Assembly: GCA_003797895.1 (NCBI GenBank)
Contig: RKQB01000003.1
Location: forward strand, 248,001 to 312,000
Source of the DNA: Cyclobacteriaceae bacterium YHN15
GTDB taxonomy: Bacteria > Bacteroidota > Bacteroidia > Cytophagales > Cyclobacteriaceae
DNA: 64,000 nucleotides
Direction: 5' to 3'
Below, piece by piece: positions 1 through 9,686 of the stretch (positions are counted from its first letter, which is position 1; each line of letters begins with the position of its first letter). Made by a program: the position numbers and the translations under genes. The notes beneath the pieces were generated by a model, which searched no databases, was not told where the DNA came from, and saw nothing but the letters and a program-made list of their open reading frames with translations.

Positions 1-1759
1 CCCAGTGGCTAAGGCACTAACATAGGCATCATTAATTTCAGGGAAAAATATTTCGCCACTTCCAACCACATATTGCGCCAGCAAAATCCCCCTTTCTCCC
101 GTTATGGAGTCCAATAGAGCATTGCTTCCTGACAACCAAATGGTTCCTGGTTTTTCAACTGTCAACAGATCGGGGACAAATGTTTCAATGGAACCAAAAG
201 GGGATATAAGGGATACCTCTTCAAATTGACGCTTGGGAATATCGAATCGTAAAAAATTTCGGTTTGAAGTGAGGTATAAAGCATCATCTGAAAACCTGAC
301 AAAATCAAACAAAGCTACATTTTCAACCCTGGTTTTATCAGGGATAAAGCTTTCTTTTTTTAAGAAAGTGACATCAATGAGTTCGAGTTCATTTTGGATA
401 GAAAGGTTCCAAACGCTTCGCTTTCCATCATAAATTGCCGATCTTGAAGTGGGTGAGATATTTGGAACTACTTTCCATTCATCAGTTATCCTGTTCCAAA
501 TAATTGGTGATTGGCTTTCCCTTGACACCAGGAAAATATTTTCCCCAATTTCCTCAATACCATAAAATAAATTTTCAAATGCATTAGCATCCGATGGATT
601 CGGAGAAAAGCCACCCATTTTTGCCCTTTTTCTATCTGCCCTACTTAACCCTCGTGATGTGCCTAACCAGAGGTTATTAAACTGATCTTCGAATATTGAG
701 GTACAGTAATTCCAAGCGTGGGAATTGGGATCATTTGCTTTGTAGGTATACGTCAAAAATTGATCATTTCTATGATCGTAAAATCTGAAAGAATCTGCAA
801 AATACATGTCCAGAATGGTAAACCAAATTTTACCATCCTCGGTTTGTTTAATATCAGAAACCTGTTCCCATAATGGATGCCCTTTCTCTGGATGATAACT
901 GTAATGTGTGATTGTGCCTGATTTTAAATCTTTTTTCCACAATCCGGAATTACTGCCTATGGGAACGTCTAAATTGGGAAGACTTTGATCTAAATTGATT
1001 CTTCTATCATAAGCAACCCACAAAACCTGATCCCTGTCTATAAACAAATTGAAAATGTTATTAGAAGGAAGACTTTGAGGGTCCTTGGGATCATGCCTCA
1101 TACTTGTCAATTCACCGGTTTCGGGATTTAAGTTGTGAAGACCATCCCTATAGGTAACAAACCAGATTTTTCCATCTTCACTTTCTGCAATAGGAAAGTT
1201 TAAAAAATCATTGGTAATCTTAATATTTTCGGTCGGTGAGGGAATGAAGTGTTCAAAAGTTTGGCTATCCTTATTATATCTGGAAATTCCTTGTGCAGAA
1301 CTAAACCAAAGGGAGCCATTTTTGGATTGGTAGATCTCTTTGATGTCATTACTCAAAATCGATTTCTCATCATGCGCCTTATGAAAAAAATGTGTAAAGG
1401 TGTTAGAGCCTCGATCATATCTGTTCAATCCTGAAACTGTTGCAATCCATACTGTGTTATCAAGGTCTGCAAAAACGGCATTTACATTGTTATCCGATAA
1501 GGAGTTTTTATCATCTGGATCATTCCTGAAAATTTCAAATGAATAGCCATCGAATAGGCTTACCCCTGACCGGGTTGCCACCCAGATATATCCCTGTTGA
1601 TCCTGTGTGATGTCCCGTATACGGTTATCAGACAGACCATCTTCTATGGTGTAGTTTTTAAAATGGAGGACTTCTTTTTCTGATGTCTGTGCGATAACTG
1701 CTACTGGAATCACCAAAAAAAAAAATTATCCAGATGGTTTTCAACATAATATGTTTCAT
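1..1759 (-). pseudogene. Propeller-type sensor kinase, N-terminal part, frameshifted in its signal peptide; runs off the left edge
   Basis: An ATG at 1759 overlaps the ancestral stop of the upstream kinase as ATGA, so it is the expected start. Its frame gives MKHIMLKTIWIIFFF and then leaves the propeller frame after 11 T's (1725-1715 on the minus strand). One T fewer would give a signal peptide ending VIPVAVIAQ, followed by an uninterrupted frame to base 1. That frame carries two-component-regulator propeller repeats such as IEDGLSDNRIRDITQDQQG and GYIWVATRSG, repeated as IWFVTYRDGL and LWLGTSRGLS. The propeller frame has a TAA at 1728 and no ATG before it. By family, a Y_Y_Y domain, membrane helix and kinase core should follow outside the window. 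It may be a pseudogene, a slippage or phase-variable gene, or a sequencing error in the homopolymer. The protein family is clear; the functional state is not. Confidence 0.75.
1715..1725. repeat. Homopolymer A11 (T11 on the coding strand) inside the signal-peptide codons
   Basis: Eleven A's on the plus strand lie inside the start region of the left-edge propeller kinase. Ten would restore the frame between the ATG at 1759 and the propeller. It is the most likely site of slippage or of a base-count error. Confidence 0.9.
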
Positions 1760-3906
1760 AATGGTAATATGATTACAAAATTAGTCCCATAGTTTGTCGA
1801 TTCGAATTCAAGGTTGCCCCCATGCGCCTTCACGATATCATAAGATAGTGACAATCCCAAACCAGTTCACTGACCAGTAGGCTTGGTAGTAAAAAAAGGC
1901 TGAAAGATTTTGCCTTTGATGGCCTCAGGGATGCCGGGGCCGTTGTCGGAAATGGAGATTTCTACTTTGTCGCCGAGATTTTTGGTAGAGACGGTGACAA
2001 GAGGTTTAAATTCATCATTCTTATCCCGATAGTTATCGGGACTTAATTCCTCATTATTTAAGGCCTGAAAGGCATTGTTGATGATATTCAGTAACACCCT
2101 TCCGATATCCTGTGGCACCACATTCACTTTTGGTAAATTCGGATCGAAATCAGTTGAAAAATCCGCATTGAAAGATTTATCTCTGCCACGCAATCCGTGA
2201 TAGGAAAGCCTTAGGTATTCATCTGCCAGGGCATTGATGTCTGTGGGTGTTTTCTCACCGGAGCTGCTTCGGCTGTGTGCGAGCATGCCTTTTACAATGG
2301 CATCTGCCCGCTTGCCGTGGTGGGTGATTTTTTCCAGGTTTTGTTTGATGTCTGCGGAGATGGCTTTCGCTTCTTCTATGGCACCTTTATCCAATTCTTC
2401 ATTCATCTCATCCATCAACTCATTGCTTACTTCGCTGAAGTTATTGACAAAGTTCAAGGGATTCTGTATCTCGTGGGCAATGCCGGCGGTGAGTTCACCA
2501 AGTGAAGCCATTTTTTCTGCTTGGATCAACTGCTTCTGTGTAGACTTCAACTGGTCAAAGGCAAATTCCACCTTTTCCCTTTGGGCATGAATCTCTTCTT
2601 TCTGAACTTGTAACAAACGGTTTGCTTTTTGCTTACTGAGGTTATTGCGGAACAGGTAAAAGCTGGTAATAACAAAAATCAACAAGCCAACCAAAGAGGC
2701 AAATATGATGATCCTTTGGTTAAATACTGCCGCATTTTTCAACTCGGTGTCTTTCTGAAGCAATTCTATTTCAGCTTCTTTTTGGCTTAGTTCAAATTCA
2801 AACTTAAGCTGCTTGATCATTTGTTCCGTGCTGAATTTAGCTATTTCTCCTTTTACGGATTTTGAACTGATCTCATTTTCGTAGGCAGATTTATAATCCC
2901 CAATTATGGCATATAAGCCAGATAAACCCGCAAATACTTCTTCCAGTTCTTTCTTGGCATCGATATCTTCTGCAAGTATTTTTGCTCTTTCAAAAGTCCT
3001 GATCGCCCCTCCGATATCATCCTGCTTTTTTTGAGTATTCGCATAGCCAATCAAACTTTCGGTGAGTTCAAATTTAGCCCCCAGCCTTTCTGAAATTTCC
3101 AAGGCACGGTTATGGTACCCAAATGCACCTTGAAAATCACCCAAATTTCCATAAATTTCACCCAATTGGGTAAGTGGAAAGGTGGCATCCAAAGTCCCGT
3201 CACAATATCCCAAGGCCAATTGATGATAATACAAAGCAGATTCATAATTCATTCCTGAAAAATAAACCTCACCTATATTCATTGCCGCAGTTGCTATCCC
3301 TGGTTCATATGCTATTTTTTGAAAAACCTCCAAAGCCTTGTTATAAGAATCCAAGGCTTCAGCCTCTGTGGAGCTGTTTTGATGATATACAGTACCGAGA
3401 TTGTTATAGGATGTTCCAATTCTTAACTCGTTACCGATTTCCTCCGCAATCTTAAGGGATTGAAAATGAAGCTCTAAAGCTTTACTGCTGTTACCGGTCA
3501 TAAAGTAGATTGACCCAAGGTTGCTTAAGATATTTGCCTCGCCGGTTTGGTCTTTGATATCCTGATATTGTTTCAGGGATAGGTCAAAAACCAAAATGGC
3601 TTCCTGAAAATTTCCCTGTTGGGCCAAGGCCCTCCCTTTGACATTAAGGGCCAAAGCCAAACCTTTTTTAAAGTTGCTTTTTGAAGCCAAAAGTATGGCA
3701 TCATCCAAATACTTAATTGATCGGTGAATATCAGAACCTAAAAGTTCAACACCCAAATCAATATAGGCGGATACTTTTGTGCTATCCTGGGATGCAGATT
3801 CAATTACCATCAATAAACTGTCTACTTCGGGGGACTGTGCCAATATTTTTCCGGAGTATGAAAAGTTGATTATTGACAAAAAAAGAATAGTTTTAAATAC
3901 ATTCAT
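1756..3906 (-). pseudogene. TPR sensor histidine kinase with a premature stop in the ATP-binding domain
   Basis: The start at 3906 gives a signal peptide (MNVFKTILFLSIINFSYSGK, then ILAQ), about seven TPR units (residues 45-330), a membrane helix near 397-418 (IIIFASLVGLLIFVITSF), a coiled coil, HisKA with His478, an N-box and the G1 box DNGPGIP. A TGA at 1867-1869 stops translation after KPTGQ, giving 679 residues. The frame then continues for 36 codons with [17 protein letters not shown] and ends at TGA 1758-1756, overlapping the next ATG. Intact paralogues have GGA at this codon, so a single base change explains the stop. Losing the G2 box and last strand should abolish or weaken ATP binding. 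If the TGA is not an artefact, this is a recently broken gene, because the rest of the frame is preserved. Confidence 0.85.
2025..2040. repeat. CCCGATAGTTATCGGG palindrome variant
   Basis: Encodes PDNYR in the loop after the N-box of the 1756-3906 kinase; one mismatch from the perfect palindrome. Confidence 0.85.
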
Positions 3907-3913
3907 TTTGAAT

Positions 3914-6900
3914 TCAGCAACTTAGTTGTATAATAAATTCAGTCCCACTACCTTCCTCACTTTCCACTTTCAACTCCCCACCATGCGCCTTCACAATATC
4001 ATAACTTAAACTCAATCCCAATCCCGTCCCCTGGCCCGTAGGCTTTGTGGTGAAGAAAGGCTGGAAGATTTTGTCTTTGATTGAGGACGGGATGCCGGAG
4101 CCGTTGTCTTTGACGGAAATCAAAACTTTACCATCAAGCCTTTTTGTACTCACTGAAACGGTGGGTTTATATCCCGCTTCTCCATTTTTCTTCCTTTCAT
4201 TCACTGCGAAAAAAGCGTTGTTGATCAGGTTCAACAATACCCTGCCGATATCCTGGGCAACAACAGGTATTTTTGGAAGGTCCGGATCCAAGTCTGTTTT
4301 GAAGTCGGCATTGAAGCTTTTGTCCTTGGCCCTCAACCCATGGTAGGATAGCCTTAAATATTCATCTGCCAGTGCATTTAGATCGGTTTCTTCCTTTTGA
4401 CTGGAACTGTTCCGGCTATGGGCCAACATGCCCTTGACAATCGCATCTGCCCGCTTGCCATGGTGGTGGATCTTTTGCTGGTTTTGTATAATATCATCCG
4501 CAATTTCCTCCAATTCCTTTTTTTGTTCTGTATCAAGACTTGATTTTGAAAGTCCTTCTTTCAACTCATCTGCAAGTTCCATACTGACTTCAGAAAAATT
4601 ATTCACAAAATTCAAAGGGTTCTGTATCTCATGGGCAATACCCGCGGTCAGTTCCCCGAGTGAAGCCATTTTCTCCGATTGTATCAATTGGGACTGGGTG
4701 GACTTGAGATCATCCAGTGATCTTTTCAATTGAGCGGTCCGGATAGATACTTTTTCTTCCAGGATTTTATTTTCTCTTTTCAGGTATTTGGATCTTTCCT
4801 GTACCACCACAAAGACCAATCCACCTGCCATCAGTGCAAAACTTAGATACGCCCACCATGTCTGCCACCAAGGTGGTAAAATGCTAAATTGAATACTGTC
4901 CGGTTCGCTCCATAACCCATTGAATCCTCTGGTCGCCACTTTGAAGGTATAATCTCCCGGAAGCAAGTTGTAGTAGATTTTTGAAACATTTTTTGAACTT
5001 ACATCAGACCATGCTTCATCCGCTCCTTCCAATATGTACCTGTAAACGATCTTATCCCTTCCCAAAACGGATTGGTTGGCAAAAGTAAAATTAAATGAGT
5101 TTTGATTGTAGGGTAGTTTTAGGCCTATGGGCATCTGGAACCCTGGAGTAATACTGTCCCATTGAATTTTGTTTTGTGATAGATAACCGGAATCCAAAGG
5201 CAATTTCCCCTTTACAAAACTTTTGCTAAAATCACTGGTCCATAGTGTGTCTTCCGGAGCCAAATGGTTTTCAATCAGTTTTTGTTTCAAAAAAACCGGA
5301 TTTTGGTCCATGATATTCATCCCCTGTATCACCGCCACAGGAGCGACACTGTCAATAAAAGGATTTTGATGGTTTACGGTCAAAATGGGAGAAGCCCCCC
5401 ACCAAACCTGGCCTGACCGGGTCACAAAGGACGTTGACTGATTGTAATCATTGTATGGAATTCCGGCTGATTTGTCATAGTTGGCAATCCTCCAGGCTTG
5501 ATCAGGGTTTTCCGCTCTTGTCCTTTCTACCACAATGATCCCGTTTTCCGAACCGATATGAAGCCTGCCTTCAAATTCATTGAGATCATACAAAGCCGGG
5601 GGATTCAAGCCGTTTTCGGCGGTAATATGGGTAATGGAAGTTTTATTAGGGTCAAAAATCGAAATACCCAAATCGCCACCGACGATAATCTCCCCACTTT
5701 TGGACTCAAAAACCATGGAATTATAATCACTCAACAATCCCTCCTTTTTTTGCAAAGTCACATTGGTGTTGTTTTTTGGATCGATGATATTTATTCCGGA
5801 ATCCGAGCACACCCAAATTTTACCTTTTTGGTCCTTGATCACAACAAAGGAGGTATTGGATACGATTCCATTGGTTTTGTCAAGCTTTTTGAAGGAATTT
5901 TCACTGGGATCAAAGACCAGTAACCCGCTCCCGGTTCCCATCCAATATTTCCCATCCGAAGTTTTAACCCCATTGAAGATGGCATCGGCTATTCCTTTTT
6001 CAGAAGTTTTGTAAATGGTGATGGAATTGGCCTTTGCATCTATGATGGCAAAACCCCTCATAATTCCGGCAAAAAAAACATCTTCTCCAATTCTCTTCAA
6101 TTGCCTAAAGTCATTGGTACTAAGTTCTCCGGGAAGTCTTAAGAGGGAAAGCTTTTCTTTCGCAGGATCATAAATATTGATCCCACGGTAGGTGGCCATC
6201 CAGATTCTCCCTTTTGAGTCTTCCTGTATCCCCCACACATCATTACTTTCCAATCCATTTTCGACGGAAAAATTGTCTGACAACATTCCCTTTGGATCTA
6301 CCATTAGCACACCGTCCTTATCTGTTCCAACATAAATCAAACCTTCCTTACCTGTCATAGAAGAGGAAGGAAAACCGGTAGTTCTGATGGCTGAGCCTGT
6401 ATGTACCATTTTTATTTTTGATGTCATGGCATCATAGACAGTAAGGGTATCGTTTGAAATAAACCAAAGTCTGTCATAATCATCCTCAAATACATCAGTT
6501 GGCCTACCAAAATACCCTTGATCTGCCCCAAACTTTTGGATCCTGCGGTCCTTAATGGAGACGCTGAAAGCTTTCAGGGAAAAGGCGGTGATCCATACAT
6601 TACCGGACTTGTCTTCAGTAAAGTCATAGGCAGTCCGGACAAGAATCCCTTCAGAATCTCCGATTAAGCGAATAGCATTTCTTTCGTGATCAAGTATTCC
6701 TATTTTTTGTCCAAATCCAATCCAGATATTTCCTTGACTGTCTTCCTTGACTCCAAAGACAGCATTTAAACCGGTCTCTTCTTTTTGAAGATCTACTTGT
6801 GAAATCAGCTTCTTATCCAAGTCCAGCATATAGACCCCACCATTCGCCCCCCAAAGAAGTCCTGATCGGTCAAAGGCCATTCTGATAAAGCCTTTTTCAA

Positions 6901-7621
6901 AAACATAATGATCCACAATTCCCAAAGTGATATCCAAGCGATAAATCCCGGACTCCAAGCCTGAAATCACCAACCTGCCCTGATTGTCCAATACCATATC
7001 CGGAATTACTTCTGTGTTGCCGTTAGGAGCTTTTCCAAAGAAATTATAGTTCAGAAATTTATTGCCGTCATATTTGTGCAGACCCCGTTCTGTGCCAATC
7101 CAAATACTTCCAAAATCATCCTGAATCATGGCAAAGACCTTATTGCCCAACAAGCCTTCGGATTGGCCCAGTTTCACAATGGCTGAAGTGCCTCCTGTCC
7201 AAACTGAAGGTGTAGAGGCCAGGGTAACAATAGGCTCTGGAAGGATGAATTTTTTGACTTTTAATGGGAAATTATTGATGGAATCCAGTTGAAAAGGAAT
7301 GGACTCGAGCTTGTCCCAATCAATTGAAGTAGAAGTAATGGGTGATTTGAGCGGTTTGAATTCATTGACTGAAAAAGGTTTTGATGGCAACTTATCAATA
7401 TCAAAACCAATCTTTACCCCTTTGGGAATGCTGTCCTCGGGATAAACTTTCCAGTTGATAGGTTTACCTTCCGGCATTTCGAAAGGAATGGTTTTAGGAA
7501 TCTCAAAACCAGAAGCATTTTCCGGAAATGGGATATTGGTTTCTTTTTGGCAGGAAAACATCACCACCGACAAGGATAGCAACAGTATTATTTTGGAATC
7601 TATGGTGGTCTTTAATTTCAT
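3914..7621 (-). CDS. Lipoprotein-type two-component regulator propeller histidine kinase
   Basis: The product has 1235 residues. It begins with a lipoprotein signal: the hydrophobic run IILLLSLSVVMFSC places the lipobox cysteine at residue 24. A proline-rich segment (about 30-145, including PINWKVYP) precedes a long set of Reg_prop repeats (about 150-770) with motifs such as GSIWIGTERGLHKYDG and GRIWMATYRGINIYDP. A Y_Y_Y-like beta domain lies near 870-945, a membrane helix near 955-980, then a coiled coil and a Q-type kinase core with His997, DNGSGIP and [11 protein letters not shown]. Family knowledge says such propellers sense extracytoplasmic ligands, often glycans, but no ligand can be read here. 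The proline-rich region and the insert before Y_Y_Y are shared with the kinase at 58235-61975 and not with the propeller kinase at 20764. Lipid anchoring plus a later membrane helix is unusual. Eight bases separate it from the next gene. Confidence 0.93.
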   Translation of the reverse strand: MKLKTTIDSKIILLLSLSVVMFSCQKETNIPFPENASGFEIPKTIPFEMPEGKPINWKVYPEDSIPKGVKIGFDIDKLPSKPFSVNEFKPLKSPITSTSIDWDKLESIPFQLDSINNFPLKVKKFILPEPIVTLASTPSVWTGGTSAIVKLGQSEGLLGNKVFAMIQDDFGSIWIGTERGLHKYDGNKFLNYNFFGKAPNGNTEVIPDMVLDNQGRLVISGLESGIYRLDITLGIVDHYVFEKGFIRMAFDRSGLLWGANGGVYMLDLDKKLISQVDLQKEETGLNAVFGVKEDSQGNIWIGFGQKIGILDHERNAIRLIGDSEGILVRTAYDFTEDKSGNVWITAFSLKAFSVSIKDRRIQKFGADQGYFGRPTDVFEDDYDRLWFISNDTLTVYDAMTSKIKMVHTGSAIRTTGFPSSSMTGKEGLIYVGTDKDGVLMVDPKGMLSDNFSVENGLESNDVWGIQEDSKGRIWMATYRGINIYDPAKEKLSLLRLPGELSTNDFRQLKRIGEDVFFAGIMRGFAIIDAKANSITIYKTSEKGIADAIFNGVKTSDGKYWMGTGSGLLVFDPSENSFKKLDKTNGIVSNTSFVVIKDQKGKIWVCSDSGINIIDPKNNTNVTLQKKEGLLSDYNSMVFESKSGEIIVGGDLGISIFDPNKTSITHITAENGLNPPALYDLNEFEGRLHIGSENGIIVVERTRAENPDQAWRIANYDKSAGIPYNDYNQSTSFVTRSGQVWWGASPILTVNHQNPFIDSVAPVAVIQGMNIMDQNPVFLKQKLIENHLAPEDTLWTSDFSKSFVKGKLPLDSGYLSQNKIQWDSITPGFQMPIGLKLPYNQNSFNFTFANQSVLGRDKIVYRYILEGADEAWSDVSSKNVSKIYYNLLPGDYTFKVATRGFNGLWSEPDSIQFSILPPWWQTWWAYLSFALMAGGLVFVVVQERSKYLKRENKILEEKVSIRTAQLKRSLDDLKSTQSQLIQSEKMASLGELTAGIAHEIQNPLNFVNNFSEVSMELADELKEGLSKSSLDTEQKKELEEIADDIIQNQQKIHHHGKRADAIVKGMLAHSRNSSSQKEETDLNALADEYLRLSYHGLRAKDKSFNADFKTDLDPDLPKIPVVAQDIGRVLLNLINNAFFAVNERKKNGEAGYKPTVSVSTKRLDGKVLISVKDNGSGIPSSIKDKIFQPFFTTKPTGQGTGLGLSLSYDIVKAHGGELKVESEEGSGTEFIIQLSC

Positions 7622-7636
7622 ATGCCTGTGTTTTTT

Positions 7637-9658
7637 TCAACTTAATAAAATTGTAAACTTACTCCCTTTACCCTCTTCGGTTTCCAACCTCAGATCTCCC
7701 CCATGCGCCTTTACAATATCATAAGATAAGGACAATCCCAGTCCTGTTCCCTGTCCTGTGGGCTTTGTCGTGAAGAAAGGCTGAAAGATTTTGTCTTTGA
7801 TGGCATCGGGGATACCGGGGCCGTTGTCGGAGATGGAGATCTGGATTGTATTTCCGAGGTTTTTGGTTTTGATGGTGACTTTTGGAAGTTCTTGAATTTC
7901 GAATGCCTGTCCGCCGTGGCGGGATGAAGTTACGGCATAGAAGGCATTGTTCAGAATATTCAGCAATACCTTGCCGATATCGGCTCGGACCAATTCTATT
8001 TTGGGGATTGTTGGATCAAGGTCTGTGATAAGCTTTATATCGACCCCTTCATTTTTGGATTTGAAGCTTTGGTAGGCGAGGTTCAAATATTCCCCTGCCA
8101 AGGAATTGATGTCCGTCAGTTCCTTCTCCCCCGAGCTGGTTCTGCTATGCTCCAACATCCCCTTCACAATCGCATCTGCCCGCTTACCATGATGATTGAT
8201 CTTTTCCAAATTCTGCTTGATATCCTCCAGAATCTCATCCTCCAACTGCTCCTCTGTCGTAATCTCGGTCCCTGAGCTTTGTCGAAGGGCTCGGCTCTTG
8301 GCTCTTGTTTCTTTAACCTCCTCAATTAACTCACTACTTACCTCACTAAAATTATTCACAAAATTCAGCGGGTTCTGAATCTCATGTGCAATGCCGGCAG
8401 TGAGTTCTCCGAGGGAGGCCATTTTTTCGGATTGGATGAGTTGGGCTTGGGTGGATTGGAGCTTTTGGTAGGACTGTGCAATTTTTTGTTGAGCTAAACG
8501 CTCGGATCGATAGTTGCGATATAGTAAAAAAGACACAATGACAAAGACCAAAAGGACACTCAACAACATCAGGATTCTTCTTCTTTCTTTTTGAGCAGCT
8601 TCAAGCCTAATATTGTTCTGATATTCTTCCTGCTGATGTAGAACCATCAATTGAAGTTCCCGGTGTTTTGGTAAGCCATATAAGCTATCGGATAGGGCAA
8701 CAACAATATCCTGGTAAAACAAAGCACTATCTTTTTGGTCTTTTTCTCGATAAATACTGGAAAGTAATTTGCTTGATACAAGAACGGAAAGTCTTCTATT
8801 AATTTCCCGGGCTTTTCTATAGGCCATTTTAGCAAAATAGATTGCTGAGTCCTGCTGGTCTAAACTTTTATAAATTGCTGCCTTACCGTTCAAAACATTG
8901 CCCATGTCAAGGTAATTTGTCAATCCTTTTGAAGCTGCAGTTTCCAAAGCCTTCCGATATAATGACAAGGCCTCTGCCTTTTCCCCTTGTAATACCCTGA
9001 CATCAGCCATTCGCCTAAGGGTTAATGCTTGCACAGGAGTTTGATCAAATTCCATATCAGGATCTTCCAAAGCTTTTTTATGGTACATATATGCAGAGTC
9101 CAGAAGTCCTAATCCTTGATAACATCCCCCAATTGTAGTCCAGACAAATCGAATATTTGATAAATTTAGTCTAAAGCTTTCTTGATTATTGAATTGTTTT
9201 TCGATTTGCTTTAGGTAATCCAAAGCCTTTCTGTAATCCGATAAATCCAAATAGAGGCTTCCAATACTCGAAATCACAGCAAATTCTCCATCGAGATCTT
9301 GTATCAACCGATAGTGTTCCAAAGCCTGAAAACCAAAATGGAGTGCATTCACAAAATCTCCGGTGAGACGATATGATTCAGCCAGTCGGTAAAGTGCAAT
9401 ACTTATCCCATAATCATAATTGATGCTTCTGGACAAATCAAGGGCTTTAAACATATAGTAAACGCATGAATCCGAATTGGTAAAGAAGTATGATGTACCC
9501 GTTTCGACCCATTGTATTACCTGAACTGAGTCGCGCTTTCCAATTTCAAGGTCATCCTTTTGAGCTGTCGCAAAAGTTGAAACCATACCCATTGTTAAAT
9601 AAAGAAATAGTTTTTTCAAGTTCTTTATTGAGGAAGAGGTGAGGTTTAATCTATCCAT
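7637..9658 (-). CDS. TPR sensor histidine kinase
   Basis: The product has 673 residues. A longish basic N-terminus leads to the hydrophobic segment KKLFLYLTMGMVSTFATAQ, a probable signal peptide; an in-frame Met at residue 23 is an alternative start. TPR-like helix pairs fill about residues 45-330 (for example DYGISIALYRLAESYRLTGD). A membrane helix lies near 358-378 (LMLLSVLLVFVIVSFLLY), then a coiled coil and a Q-type core with His425, DNGPGIP and [11 protein letters not shown]. The predicted layout puts the TPRs in the periplasm and the kinase in the cytoplasm. The core carries two repeat-derived inserts: [10 protein letters not shown] in the HisKA hairpin loop and SSRHGGQ after the N-box. 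It lies 28 bases after the gene at 9687-11744 and 15 before the next. Confidence 0.92.
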   Translation of the reverse strand: MDRLNLTSSSIKNLKKLFLYLTMGMVSTFATAQKDDLEIGKRDSVQVIQWVETGTSYFFTNSDSCVYYMFKALDLSRSINYDYGISIALYRLAESYRLTGDFVNALHFGFQALEHYRLIQDLDGEFAVISSIGSLYLDLSDYRKALDYLKQIEKQFNNQESFRLNLSNIRFVWTTIGGCYQGLGLLDSAYMYHKKALEDPDMEFDQTPVQALTLRRMADVRVLQGEKAEALSLYRKALETAASKGLTNYLDMGNVLNGKAAIYKSLDQQDSAIYFAKMAYRKAREINRRLSVLVSSKLLSSIYREKDQKDSALFYQDIVVALSDSLYGLPKHRELQLMVLHQQEEYQNNIRLEAAQKERRRILMLLSVLLVFVIVSFLLYRNYRSERLAQQKIAQSYQKLQSTQAQLIQSEKMASLGELTAGIAHEIQNPLNFVNNFSEVSSELIEEVKETRAKSRALRQSSGTEITTEEQLEDEILEDIKQNLEKINHHGKRADAIVKGMLEHSRTSSGEKELTDINSLAGEYLNLAYQSFKSKNEGVDIKLITDLDPTIPKIELVRADIGKVLLNILNNAFYAVTSSRHGGQAFEIQELPKVTIKTKNLGNTIQISISDNGPGIPDAIKDKIFQPFFTTKPTGQGTGLGLSLSYDIVKAHGGDLRLETEEGKGSKFTILLS
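8269..8291. repeat. Dispersed palindrome-like repeat in the HisKA hairpin loop
   Basis: The sequence TCCCTGAGCTTTGTCGAAGG, plus 3 bases, encodes RQSSGT on the minus strand. The same repeat sits at the same protein position at 10337-10359 and 19401-19423, and degenerate at 31175-31199. Other paralogues have different residues or no insert here. Confidence 0.85.
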
Positions 9659-9686
9659 GCTCTGGTAAGCTAACGTATTGATTATC

